Assembly (NCBI GenBank): GCA_016785225.1 | Contig: JAFBJZ010000949.1 | Span: 685,001 to 749,000, forward strand | Direction: 5' to 3' | Source of the DNA: Psettodes erumei | Lineage: Eukaryota; Chordata; Actinopteri; Pleuronectiformes; Psettodidae | DNA length: 64,000 nucleotides | Part shown: positions 53,232 through 64,000 of the stretch, in pieces | Position numbering within the stretch: position 1 is the stretch's first letter | Layout of the letters: each line of letters begins with the position of its first letter | The notes under the pieces: model-generated | Told to the model about the DNA's origin: nothing | Database searches by the model: none | Seen by the model: only the letters and a program-made list of their open reading frames with translations | Position numbers and translations under genes: made by a program

Positions 53232-53965
53232 AACGTTACGAAGAGCAGCAACCTTTAACGTCACCATCGAGTACCCGGACGTCACGCCATTTTTCCGATT
53301 ACAGCATTCCTAATGCACATGGATTTGAGCATGTGATTTTTCCACATCTAAATCAAAAGCAGCCACTTCATAAAAATTGCGGGGTTGTGTAATAGCAACC
53401 GATAACTCAGTTAACACATGGGAGACTTGTCCTGGCGTTAAATCCTGGTAAACATTTGCTCCATGCTGTCTTTTTCGTCGAAAGAAGACTAAAAAGTATT
53501 TAAATACATTAATTTAGGTATACATGCAGCGTGTTTTTCCTAAATATGTATTTTGTACCTTTTGTGGTCGCTATTCAATCCAGTCCGCGCCTTCCAATGA
53601 AATTTTGAATTCACGCGAGATAATGTTGGACTGTGAACGTGATTGGAACAAACCACAATACCGAAAATATTCTTTTAAATTCAACTGAGTCAGTATTGTG
53701 CTTGAAATTTTTGACACTATTATTATGTATGTAAATGCCAATTGCTTTAAATTAAACGGGTGGTTTATCATGTATAAATTGGTGTTTTTTGTAATAGTAA
53801 GACACACAACGCTACTTGGTTCCGCCCTCCCCGCCCGTGGAGCCTTCCAGAAGTCGCCGGCAGACTCGTGCGGCTTTCAGCTCAGCCACACTCCAGATTT
53901 ACATCATAAAAAGTCAATATTTTATCATCTAGACTTTTGTTAAGCGTCCCAATCTCTCTGTCAAG
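53232..53965. promoter_or_regulatory. Shared mtrr-cct5 promoter region
   Basis: About 730 bases separate two divergent start codons, so the genes are head-to-head. GC-box-like words (CCGCCC, CCCCGCCC) lie at about 53,822-53,836, and a heat-shock-element-like site follows at 53,840-53,852. No TATA box stands out at a convincing place. Transcription starts cannot be fixed from sequence. Confidence 0.6.
53840..53852 (+). promoter_or_regulatory. Heat-shock-element-like site upstream of cct5
   Basis: The sequence GAGCCTTCCAGAA contains the inverted units TTC and GAA with correct two-base spacing. A third upstream unit is GAG in place of GAA. It sits about 115 bases before the cct5 ATG. Chaperonin subunit genes are known targets of heat-shock factor, so the location is sensible. 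Binding is inferred. Confidence 0.45.
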
Positions 53966-56900
53966 ATGTCCACTTTGGGGACACTAGCCTTCGATGAGTT
54001 CGGGAGGCCGTTCATCATCATTAAAGACCAGGATAAGAAGACACGGTTAACGGGAATTGACGCATTGAAGGTACAATGGGCTAGCTAGCGGGGCACGGCT
54101 GTGGCATGTTGGTTAGCAAGTCGCTAATTTGCTATCATTGCAAGATCTTAGGAACGTAAACTGTCGAGCCGACATGGCATTTTTTTATATCCAAGGCAAG
54201 CATATACGTAACTTGCAACCGAAGATGATGGTGCAGTAGAATAGCATTGGCGAAAGGAGTAGCTCGTCATGCTAACACGAGGCCCATGTGCTTTCCGTAA
54301 TACGTTCGGCCGGGGGTGTTGCTATACTGCACAGGGCTGTGCCCTAAGTGTTTTTTTCATTGATGCACATCATTTCCATTGTACTCATTTTCGTAGGCGA
54401 CAACTTATATCGGTCGTCGATGTAACAACCTATAATGAGATCTTATTTTAAAATGTGAGCTGATTGCAATGTTTGTGTTTTACAGTCTCACATTATGGCA
54501 GCCAAGGCAGTGGCATCCACTCTTAAAACATCTTTGGGACCTAATGGTGCGTATGCAGTGCAGCCTCTTCTGACTTCCTCTAATGGAACCAACGAAGCGG
54601 TGGCCCATTTGAGCTGAACAGAGTGTTGCTGAGTTCCCTATGTAGTACTGTGAAATTAATTATGTTTGTCCACTGCTCATAAATTTTCCTCCCACATACG
54701 ATTATGACAGCTATTGTATCCCATCCTCAAACATGACACTTTTCCTGAACCACTTTCCATGTTTGCATCCAGGTCTCGACAAGATGATGGTTGACAGGGA
54801 TGGAGAAGTGACTGTCACCAACGATGGAGCCACCATTCTAAGCATGATGGATGTGGACCACCAGATTGCCAAACTCATGGTGGAGCTGTCAAAGTCCCAG
54901 GATGATGAGATTGGTGATGGAACCACTGGAGTTGTTGGTACGGGCAGGAAAGATGAGGGCAATGGGTGAATTTTAATGGGTGTAAATCTCTGTATTTGTA
55001 ACTCTGACCAAGCCAGTAAGTTATCCTCTTATTGTATTCCACCTATAGTTTGACATTGTATTCTTTTTCTTCTTCAGTGCTGGCTGGGGCTCTGCTTGAG
55101 CAGGCTGAGCAGCTGCTGGACCGTGGCATCCACCCCATCCGGATCTCTGACGGTTATGACCAGGCTGCACGTATTGCCATCGAGCAGCTGGACAAAATAG
55201 CAGAAACCTTCCCCTGTGATCCCAACAACACAGAACCGCTCGTTCAGACCGCCATGACAACACTGGGATCCAAAGTGTGAGTCTTCTAGGCATAGGAGTG
55301 TTGGATATTTTAATTATAGCTACATTATAATTAACTTGATAGCCAAATGACTGGGGAACCTACAGCATGAGCTTAAAGTCCTTACCAGCAGGTCTCCAGT
55401 TCAACTCCCAGCCGGCCTTGTGATTCTGGGATAATGTTCATCCTGAGTGGAGATCATCTTTAAGTTCTCCTGTTGTCTTTCAGCGTCAACCGGTGCCACA
55501 GACAGATGGCCGAGATCGCCGTGAATGCCATCCTCACTGTGGCTGACATGGAGAGGAAGGATGTTGACTTTGAGCTCATCAAGATGGAGGGCAAGGTGGG
55601 AGGCAAGCTGGAAGACACACAGCTCATCAAGGGAGTCATCGTTGACAAGGAGTTCAGCCATCCTCAAATGCCCAAGGTATGAGCAAAGGGAAATGTCATT
55701 CTCAGACGAGGTCACCAGCATTGGAATCCAATTGTTACATGGATGATAATGATTCCAACATCGGTTCTTCTTTGTCATCCCTCAGGTGATGAAAGATGTG
55801 AAAATTGCCATCCTCACCTGCCCGTTTGAGCCTCCTAAGCCCAAGACCAAGCATAAGTTGGATGTCACCTCTGTGGAGGACTACAAAGCACTCCAGAAAT
55901 ATGAAAAGGAGAAGTTTGAGGAGATGATCCAACAGGTTAGCACTTCAGGATCTAAGCCACTACAGCTGAATCCTTAACATCTACGCTAGCACATGTGGTT
56001 ATTCTCAAACTCCAATTTCTCTTTCAGGTCAAAAGCAACGGGGCTACCTTGGCCATCTGCCAGTGGGGCTTTGATGATGAAGCCAACCACCTTCTGCTGC
56101 AGAATGAGCTGCCAGCCGTGCGCTGGGTCGGCGGTCCTGAGATCGAGGTGAGAGACACGATACATGACAGAACTCCTTTTAACGGCGGGTAATTTGAAAT
56201 GAAACGTTTTTATCTGCTTGATCACCTCAATCGGCCATATTTTACGATGATATGGTGGCGATAAGCGTTAAGTATGTGGTACCAAACTGTGTGATTGTGA
56301 GTTTAAGTGTACATTGTCAATTCCTCCCCAGCTGATCGCCATAGCCACAGGAGGCCGCATCGTGCCCAGGTTCTGCGAGCTGACACCAGAGAAGCTCGGC
56401 ACCGCTGGTTTGGTGAAGGAGATCTCCTTTGGCACCACGAAGGACCACATGCTGGTTATCCAGGAGTGCAAAAACAGCAGAGCAGTAACCATTTTCATCC
56501 GTGGAGGCAACAAAATGGTAAGTACAGATGTGACATCCGTGTTGGGCATCGCTTTATGTTCCTCGATCCCTGTTGGTTTTTACTTTTTTAATTTCTCTGC
56601 CTCATTAATAGATCATTGAAGAGGCCAAGCGTGCTCTCCATGATGCTCTGTGTGTGATTCGCAATCTGGTCAAAGACAACCGCGTTGTGTACGGAGGAGG
56701 AGCTTCAGAGATTGCCTGTGCCCTGGCTGTCAACCAAGCTGCGGATAAAGTGAGGAATCACAAGTCTTCAGTTGCTTGTTTCTACCGTTAGAATAAATGT
56801 GATGATCTCACGTTGCTGCTTAAATCCTCTTTAACCTCGACTCCTTTCCTTTTGTAGTGCCCATCGCTGGAGCAGTATGCCATGAGGTCATTTGCTGATG

Positions 56901-57279
56901 CTCTAGAAATAATCCCCATGGCGCTGGCTGAGAACAGTGGGCTGAACCCCATCCAGACCATGACAGAGGTCAGAGCCAGACAGGTCAGGGAGAGCAACCC
57001 CTTCCTCGGCATCGACTGTCTGCACAACAACACAAACGGTAAGGGATGCAAGGATCTAATGTTCCAATTGAACACTACACGCATTTTCGGTCAGACCGCC
57101 ATGTCAAAGCACAACGCACTTGACGGGCTGTTTTTGTTCGATCCCACACAGACATGAAGCAGCAACATGTGATCGAGACCCTGATTGGCAAGAAGCAGCA
57201 GATCCTGCTGGCTACTCAGGTGGTCAAGATGATCCTAAAGATTGACGACATCCGAAGCCAGGGAGAGAGCGAAGACTAG
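53966..57279 (+). CDS. cct5: T-complex protein 1 subunit epsilon (TRiC/CCT), 11 exons
   Basis: One of the eight subunits of the cytosolic group II chaperonin TRiC/CCT, an ATP-driven folding chamber for actin, tubulin and other proteins. Exons: 53966-54070, 54486-54546, 54773-54937, 55078-55276, 55484-55676, 55786-55935, 56028-56147, 56332-56517, 56612-56749, 56858-57038, 57152-57279. All junctions are GT-AG and in phase, giving 541 aa, the same as human CCT5. Visible signatures: the family TCP-1 motif around SLGPNGLDKMMVD (50-62), VTVTNDGATILSMM (68-81), the nucleotide-binding GDGTTG (103-108), GGRIVPRF, and the late YGGGASEIACAL (from 420). The protein starts MSTLGTLAFDEFGRPF, close to the human N terminus. 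It is divergent from mtrr and convergent with cmbl. I see no break or missing catalytic residue. Confidence 0.98.
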
Positions 57280-57455
57280 AGCTCCCCCCCCCCCGAACGC
57301 CACAATGCTCGGCTGCGCTCTAGAAAGCTTAGAGATCTGTGTGCCGTTCTAGAGGTCTTAGGCACTTCCCCGAGCACCATGTCCAAACCGCACTGCATAT
57401 TGCTATTTATCATTTGATACGAAATGTTCCATGCTGTTCAGGTATCAAAGTCACC

Positions 57456-57461
57456 ATTAAA
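57456..57461 (+). terminator. Candidate cct5 poly(A) signal
   Basis: ATTAAA about 180 bases after the cct5 stop codon, followed by a GT-rich stretch. No canonical AATAAA lies between the stop and this site. Use is inferred. Confidence 0.5.
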
Positions 57462-57689
57462 ATGTTGGTCTGTTGGAATTTCCAATCTCTTCGGTTCTGA
57501 TTTCAAGCCTCCAGTGTTGAAACTGATACTTAATTTTTATTTGTCTAGTCCATATTAGGTTTTCACATCACATTTTGTAGAGCTTAGAATTTCAACAAAA
57601 ATTTGGCGAGCTGATCCATAAAAATCAGGCTAATTATTGAGTGCTTGCACGCTTGCTTTAACGTGTATATTTCAACTACACAACAGTAC

Positions 57690-57990
57690 TTAAGGAGCCA
57701 GTGTGTAGGATTTAGGAGGATCTGTGGGTAAAAATGGAATATAATTGTTTTCATGTTTCCTTTGCCTTTAAATGAACGCTTTATTGCTACATCAGGAGTA
57801 GGTCCACCTCTTCCACAGGGTCCGCCATGTTTCAACAGCAGCCCAGAATGGACAAACCAAACACTGACTCTGAAGAGGGTCTCATGTATTGTTACCTCGA
57901 AAGGGGACAGTGAGTACAGAGGTACTCATTTGTTACAATCTGCAACATGGCCACTAGATGCCACTAAATCCCGCACACAGGTTCTTTTAA
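57690..57990. mobile_element. TTAA-flanked MITE with terminal inverted repeats
   Basis: The left end (GGAGCCAGTGTGTAGGATTT) and the reverse complement of the right end (AAGAACCTGTGTGCGGGATT) match with a few differences and one gap, and the similarity continues inward through GGATCT/GGCATCT. TTAA stands on each side (57,690-57,693 and 57,987-57,990), as for piggyBac-type insertion. The body resembles a very common teleost non-autonomous repeat that carries a fragment like CAGCAGCCCAGAATGGACAA. No transposase is present. It lies between the converging cct5 and cmbl genes. Confidence 0.75.
57780..57785 (-). terminator. Candidate cmbl poly(A) signal within the MITE
   Basis: On the minus strand this is AATAAA about 370 bases past the cmbl stop. 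I see no AATAAA or ATTAAA nearer to the stop. It falls inside the TTAA-flanked MITE, so the element may supply the 3' end of cmbl. This is inferred. Confidence 0.4.
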
Positions 57991-58155
57991 GACGTGTGGC
58001 TCAAATAGTTAAATTCACATTTCATCATCCAGACTTCAAAATCAAACGGAGATCTTTTGGACCATGTGGAAGTGGAAAAGCATGGCTGAAGGCATCACTT
58101 GCTACTGTAGCACCACATGTAACTTGTGCTGTGTGCTGACTCTGACCCTTCTCAT

Positions 58156-59573
58156 TCACATGTACTTGTTGAGCCAGTTGAGCATGTCTGCTCTGGCCTG
58201 CTGGATGCTGGGTTTGTCTGCGGGGTTAATGTCCTCCCTCTTGCGGTGGACGAACCCATGAGTCTGTCCGGGGAAGATCTTCACGTGGTAGTCCACTGTG
58301 CATTTCTCCTTCAGGTTTGCCTCAAGGGAGCTCACCTGCGGGATGTAAAGATGTAAGCACAGGTTCCGCTGCACCAATCTGGAGAATATCTTTTCAAGCT
58401 ACAGATTTTATGCGTACAAACCTGGTCCAGTGGGATATGATTATCATTAGCCCCAAAAATGAACAGCGTGGGACTCTTCAGTGCATACTTGTCCTCCCCC
58501 TCTCGGATGATCCCTGCTCGGCATCGCATAAGCCCATCATAAAACCACTGTACAGCAACCATACTGCGTGCTCTCTTGCTCCCTCATCCGGGTTAACCAC
58601 ATGACTTACCGTAGACCGACACTCCAGCTTTGACCTCTGGATACTGCAGGGCCAGGTAATGCGCAGCAGTCCCTCCCCAGCAGAAGCCTACAACTCCGAT
58701 GTTCTTAGCCCCACACTGCTCCTTCAGGAACCTCAGCACAGCATCCACCTCTCTGGGAAGAATATGTAATTGTGGTCAACGTTCAAAAATTAGAGAGAGA
58801 ATGAGGTCATTACAGTCCTGAGATCAACATTTGTTCGACGTTCAGCTGGGGCTTTGCTCAACGAAATGGAAAAATAATGCGTAATTACTTGTTTATGTTG
58901 GTGGCCTTTCTGTCTTCAAGCCACTCCTGAAAGATGGACCAGTCGTGTGATGGACTCCATGGCTCCTTCCCAACAAAGAAGTCTGGACAAACAGCACTGC
59001 TCAGGGCAGAAGAAATCAGTCAGATCAGACTGCTCCAGCAGATTTTAGGAGCTTCTGGATATAACAGAAGCCAGCAAAAGTCCAATAACCAACACAGTCC
59101 GAATACTGGATGTCCTCTTGTTGCCTTGAGGAGTGCAAACATGACTATCGCTGGCAATCCCCACAAAGATTAAATACCATGGATCTCCACACCAGTTTGT
59201 CAGACGAGCTCACCCCTAGTCAGACCAGCACGAACTGATGAAGCCTCTTGGATGAGAGGCGAAATGTCTTACAAAGTAAGTCCAGTTGATTTCGCTGAAA
59301 ATTTCCTTCAGATGACTATCGCTGCACAACCTTTCGGGTTACGTTGATGTTTACTTACATGTATCCATTGGCCGCCAGCATGTCAGCCATGCATCTGGTG
59401 TTGGGAAGCTGCCAACCAAAGATGTCTTGTATGACAATAACTGCCTTGTCAGATGGAGCGGATGGCTCGACTACATAAGCTTGAATGTGCTCTATCTGGA
59501 CCTCCTTGCCGAGTCCACCATACTCCATCCGGTCTCCAATATCACAGGGGCATGGTTTGGCTTCATTGGCCAT
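58156..59573 (-). CDS. cmbl: Carboxymethylenebutenolidase homolog, 5 coding exons
   Basis: A cytosolic alpha/beta hydrolase of the dienelactone hydrolase family. The mammalian enzyme cleaves lactone or ester prodrugs such as olmesartan medoxomil; its natural substrate is not settled. Coding exons: 59359-59573, 58889-58996, 58610-58752, 58422-58513, 58156-58335, all in phase, giving 245 aa, the same as human CMBL. The protein starts MANEAKPCPCDIGDRMEYGG and ends LNWLNKYM. The Cys-Asp-His triad is intact: C132 in GFCWGG, D179 in FGAND and H212 in GQTHGF. A splice acceptor (GTCAGCAG) lies right before the ATG, so at least one untranslated exon lies upstream. The exon 4 donor is an unusual GTTTGT. 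The first coding intron contains a short repeat insertion. Confidence 0.96.
59141..59324. mobile_element. Short repeat insertion with 13-bp direct repeats
   Basis: The word ATGACTATCGCTG occurs at 59,141-59,153 and again at 59,312-59,324, enclosing 158 bases. The inner part includes CTGATGAAGCCTCTTGGATG and AGAGGCGAAATGTCTTAC, which recall the tail of a widespread teleost repeat. The direct repeats could be a target-site duplication or the edge of tandem copies. The family is not assigned. It lies in the first coding intron of cmbl. Confidence 0.55.
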
Positions 59574-59897
59574 CTGCTGACATACAGACAGAAAATGAGC
59601 CAGGCAGTGGAAGCAGTGTAGGTGGATTAGGACCAGTGACTGAATAGATTTAGTTTATCTGCGGTGGGTCTCAGACTTTTGCACATGACTGTATATAATT
59701 ATATAGTCACTGATTTGGACACACATTTAGATTTACATTCTGTCTGATCTGTCAATGATTATAAGTATTTGCGCAACACTGTGACAAAGCAATTCGCAAG
59801 AATTGCTCTGTGAGCCTTTCTCCCTTAGGCTTAGTTATCAAAGAAACGAATTTGAATATTGTTCTTGCAAAACAGTTAGGATAGATCGCTGACATAC

Positions 59898-60003
59898 CGG
59901 GTTGATTTCCGATAAAAGAGGAAGCAAGCTGAAGTGTGAAAAGTAGCAGAATACTCGCTGGTGAATTGGATGCCCACGTGACCGATGTCAAGTATTTAGT
60001 ATT
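59898..60003 (-). other. cmbl: Possible untranslated first exon of cmbl
   Basis: On the minus strand a good donor (AACCCG then GTATGT) ends at 59,898. It would join the acceptor directly before the cmbl ATG at 59,573. The upstream limit is a guess, and no promoter motif was recognised. This is inference from splice-site strength only. Confidence 0.25.
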
Positions 60004-60339
60004 CATGGAGGACTGTAATTCCAGCTGTGACCTTCAAAATAAAAGCTCTAAATTTTTTCTATTTCCAAAATTTTCCGAGTAGCTTTTAGAGATATGTAGT
60101 GAACTCCACGTTCAATTGTTCGAATTGCTTATTAATTGGATAAAAAGTACTCCTGAACTATGATGACTAGTTTAGTTTATATTTAAAGCTTCATCTCTGA
60201 TTTCTTTTTACTTTAAATTGGCCTCAGAATGCGGACGTCATTTTGGTTCTCTCTGGTGTTTCAATGAATTTTTGCAGCATTTGCAGCCACAATGATAATT
60301 TGGGGTCCTCGATTAATCGTCCCTAAGATGCGCCTCTCA

Positions 60340-61660
<1,321 letters not shown>

Positions 61661-62267
61661 ATGGACACTGCCGAGGAAGGTAAATGACCGCGGAAGTCAT
61701 CAGTGGACTCCCTGTCTTCGGTTGCCTAACGTTAGCTTCCTAAGTGTACCCTGGCCTGCTGGTGGTTAACTTGCAGAGCGGCATAGCTTGATAGACCGCA
61801 GGTGTAAGTGTGGGGGTTAAGAGGTCGCGGGGAAACGTTGCTTCGGTGCATCTGAACTCACTGTAACATCTGATGCAATGTTGTAAGAGGGCGTAGAAAT
61901 AACCAGAGGGTGCTGGTGATGTCACCAGTCTCCTGATGCACTGCCACGGCGATAAGATAAGTTAATTTGTGTACCTTGTTTATTCAGGTGACCACCATCA
62001 TGCTTCTAAAGTCGATCCACCCCCCCTCCCCCCTCCCGAAAGACACGTCCACTAACAACCACCCGGCCTCCGCACCCTCTTGTGTGCACATCACCGATAT
62101 CCTCGGCTCTGGCAATGGCTGTCACTCACGTTATAATGTGTGTGTCTTTTTGTGTTTGTGTGCCAAGCGGATATTTGTCGCGTGTGCCGCTCAGAGGGGA
62201 CCCCAGACAAACCCCTGTACCACCCCTGCGTCTGCACTGGCAGTATCAAGTTCATCCACCAGGAATG
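61661..62267 (+). CDS. marchf6: E3 ubiquitin ligase MARCHF6, first two coding exons
   Basis: A large multi-pass ER membrane RING-CH E3 ligase, the vertebrate relative of yeast Doa10, which marks misfolded ER and sterol-pathway proteins for proteasomal breakdown. Exon 1 is 61661-61679 and encodes MDTAEE plus one base. Exon 2 is 62168-62267, starts after an AAG acceptor, and encodes ADICRVCRSEGTPDKPLYHP followed by CVCTGSIKFIHQE. The visible RING-CH ligands are CRVC, the C-x-C pair CVC, and the histidine in KFIHQE. Human MARCHF6 starts MDTAEEDICRVC, so this copy has one extra alanine at the junction. The donor at 62,268 is GTAAGT, in a codon that would give the next ligand cysteine. The rest of the gene, including the transmembrane segments, lies beyond the window. 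Confidence 0.93.
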
Positions 62268-64000
62268 GTAAGTGTCTTCGGGCTGTCCTCTCCCCCTTTG
62301 ACAACGTGCACAGAAAACACTATCAACAATACTGATGTGAGTAATTGTGCAGAGGTTGGACATCCCAGCAGCACCTTCAAAAACCGAGCCTGGTGTCTTT
62401 ACCGGTGTTCTTGGGGACGTTCGCCGTGAAGACAGGCTGCGTGGATCTGGTTGCGAAAGGTCTTCCTCAACTCAGACCTCCTGTTGCGTGCACAGGTTGC
62501 AATTGATTATTGCCAGAAGAGGAGAGAGCACTGCTCCCCCCATCTCCCACCATTCTTCTAGCAAATTGTTTCTATCCTGGCTCGTTGCAAAGGAGTGCAA
62601 CATTTTTTGAGAAACATAGTCAAGAGAATATTTGGTGTCTTAAACAACAACCTTTTGTTGGCGTGGTTATTTATACCTAATAGTCGACAAAGACAAACCA
62701 GGATTTGTGTTTACAGGGATATTTCCCTTATTAGATTGTTGATCAAAGGATTTTATAATCAGATTAAAACAGTAAAGTGCTAATAACCACACTGTTAATC
62801 CAAGAAACAGGAATGTCCTTTATGCAGGGGAGTGTAGGTTTTGTCATTATAAGGTGGTTGTTAAGATGTTGGGTTTTATTTTTTAAAAAAAAACTTGGAA
62901 TACAGGTTATGCTTTATGATTAATCCCAAAGCGAGAGATTGATGCCGAATATAATACAACAATCGTGAAATGGACGCCAGAACAGGTTTGTCCTCGATCG
63001 CATCCAGGCCTACATAGTATTCCAGATTACTGGCTTTTTAGGTGTGGTGTTGGAGCGGTGAAAGCGACGCCAGTCCCTGCAGGTGCTTTGGAGGTTGCGC
63101 TTTGTTCTAGTCCGCCCCGTGTGCCTGAGTGTCACCGGTTAAGAGGGGGTCGGGCGGATGGAAATTCCCAGGCAAAAGCGAAGGCCGGGCCTGGATGGTT
63201 CTGGAACTGTTGAAAACCTCAGTCCGTTTCCACACACACACAAAGTTTAGAATAGCAGCCTATTGTGTCTGGATTGTCGTGCTCAGAGTATGGAATGTTA
63301 AACTTAGCTGCGTTTATCTCATGGTGTCATGATTTCTGGAATGAATGAGGTTCTTAAATATAGATCAAACTCTGGGAGCAGAAACACAATGCACACCAGA
63401 GCTGGAACCTTAGTGATGTAACTCAAGTTGGATTGAAACATGCATAGCTGCAGCCTGTGTAGGTTAAAGTGCTGTCATGTGTCGGAATCAGCTGACTGCC
63501 TCACGTAACCCACGTTGTTAATCTCACGGCCTCGCCTATGCCGCAGAAAGCCGAGGATGGTATTAGTGTGGTCGACCGAAAACGCACAGGTCAGATCAGA
63601 AACGGCTGCTACGCCCCTTTTTCGATGGACGCTCACGGTCGGCGTTTGTCGGGTCCCGGAGAGGTCAGGAGCTGAGCTCGCATCCTGATCGCACCTTGTC
63701 CCTGTGCAGTCACGGCAGAGGCGTCCGCAAAGAGGACAATGTCAGGTCAACACCGCAGACGTCTGTCTTTGTCTCGGTGCTTTCCACGAGCGCGAAATGC
63801 CGTCGCCAGAAACTGCGTCTCGACAGCAGAAATTCATTATCAAACCAGATTATCAAATTCGCATTTGAAATACATTATGAAGTGTGTCATTTCAATGAAC
63901 CAGTGGGAAGCCGTTACTGTTGATGTGAGTTTTTTTGGGTTGTCCGCTATCTCCGTACATTTACACACAAAAAAAAAGCACAGAAATGCTCGATCGGCAC
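62268..64000 (+). other. marchf6: marchf6 intron 2, running off the window
   Basis: No exon encoding the second half of the RING-CH domain (the CLVQWLK region) was found up to the window edge, so this is intron. I see no repeat I can name. A CG-rich patch lies at about 63,540-63,800. Confidence 0.6.

Overview
This window is nuclear DNA from a ray-finned fish, most likely a percomorph teleost. Multi-exon genes with GT-AG introns, fish-type MITEs and decayed LINEs, microsatellites and CpG-rich promoters support this. Four protein-coding genes and one tRNA gene were reconstructed exon by exon from reading frames, splice sites and protein-family motifs. No bacterial, phage or CRISPR-like content is present, and no clearly new biological system was found.

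Layout. Positions 1-31,046 hold no recognisable host gene. They contain a decayed L1-like retrotransposon (about 5,350-7,790, plus strand), a decayed L2/Rex1-like LINE fragment (about 21,700-22,393, minus strand), a near-perfect 46-bp hairpin at 10,091, a CpG-rich island ending in a splice-donor-like site (about 16,090-16,296), and long low-repeat stretches that may be regulatory. Positions 31,047-53,231 hold mtrr (methionine synthase reductase, minus strand, 15 coding exons, 768 codons with an in-frame upstream start or 753 from the internal start). Its introns carry a second L1 remnant, a MITE and a CpG-rich patch. Positions 53,966-57,279 hold cct5 (chaperonin TRiC/CCT epsilon subunit, plus strand, 11 exons, 541 aa). 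It lies head-to-head with mtrr across about 730 bp that includes a heat-shock-element-like site. Positions 58,156-59,573 hold cmbl (carboxymethylenebutenolidase homolog, minus strand, 5 coding exons, 245 aa), tail-to-tail with cct5; a TTAA-flanked MITE lies between them. A tRNA-Thr(AGT) gene is at 60,342-60,415 (minus strand). marchf6 (ER membrane RING-CH E3 ligase, plus strand) starts at 61,661; only its first two coding exons are in the window.

The order mtrr / cct5 / cmbl / marchf6 matches genes that lie on human chromosome 5p15, so this is a conserved syntenic block. Fastkd3 and atpsckmt, which sit beside MTRR and CCT5 in human, are not seen between mtrr and cct5 here. The genes do not form one pathway. 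mtrr reactivates cobalamin-dependent methionine synthase, cct5 folds actin and tubulin, cmbl is a cytosolic hydrolase, and marchf6 serves ER-associated degradation.
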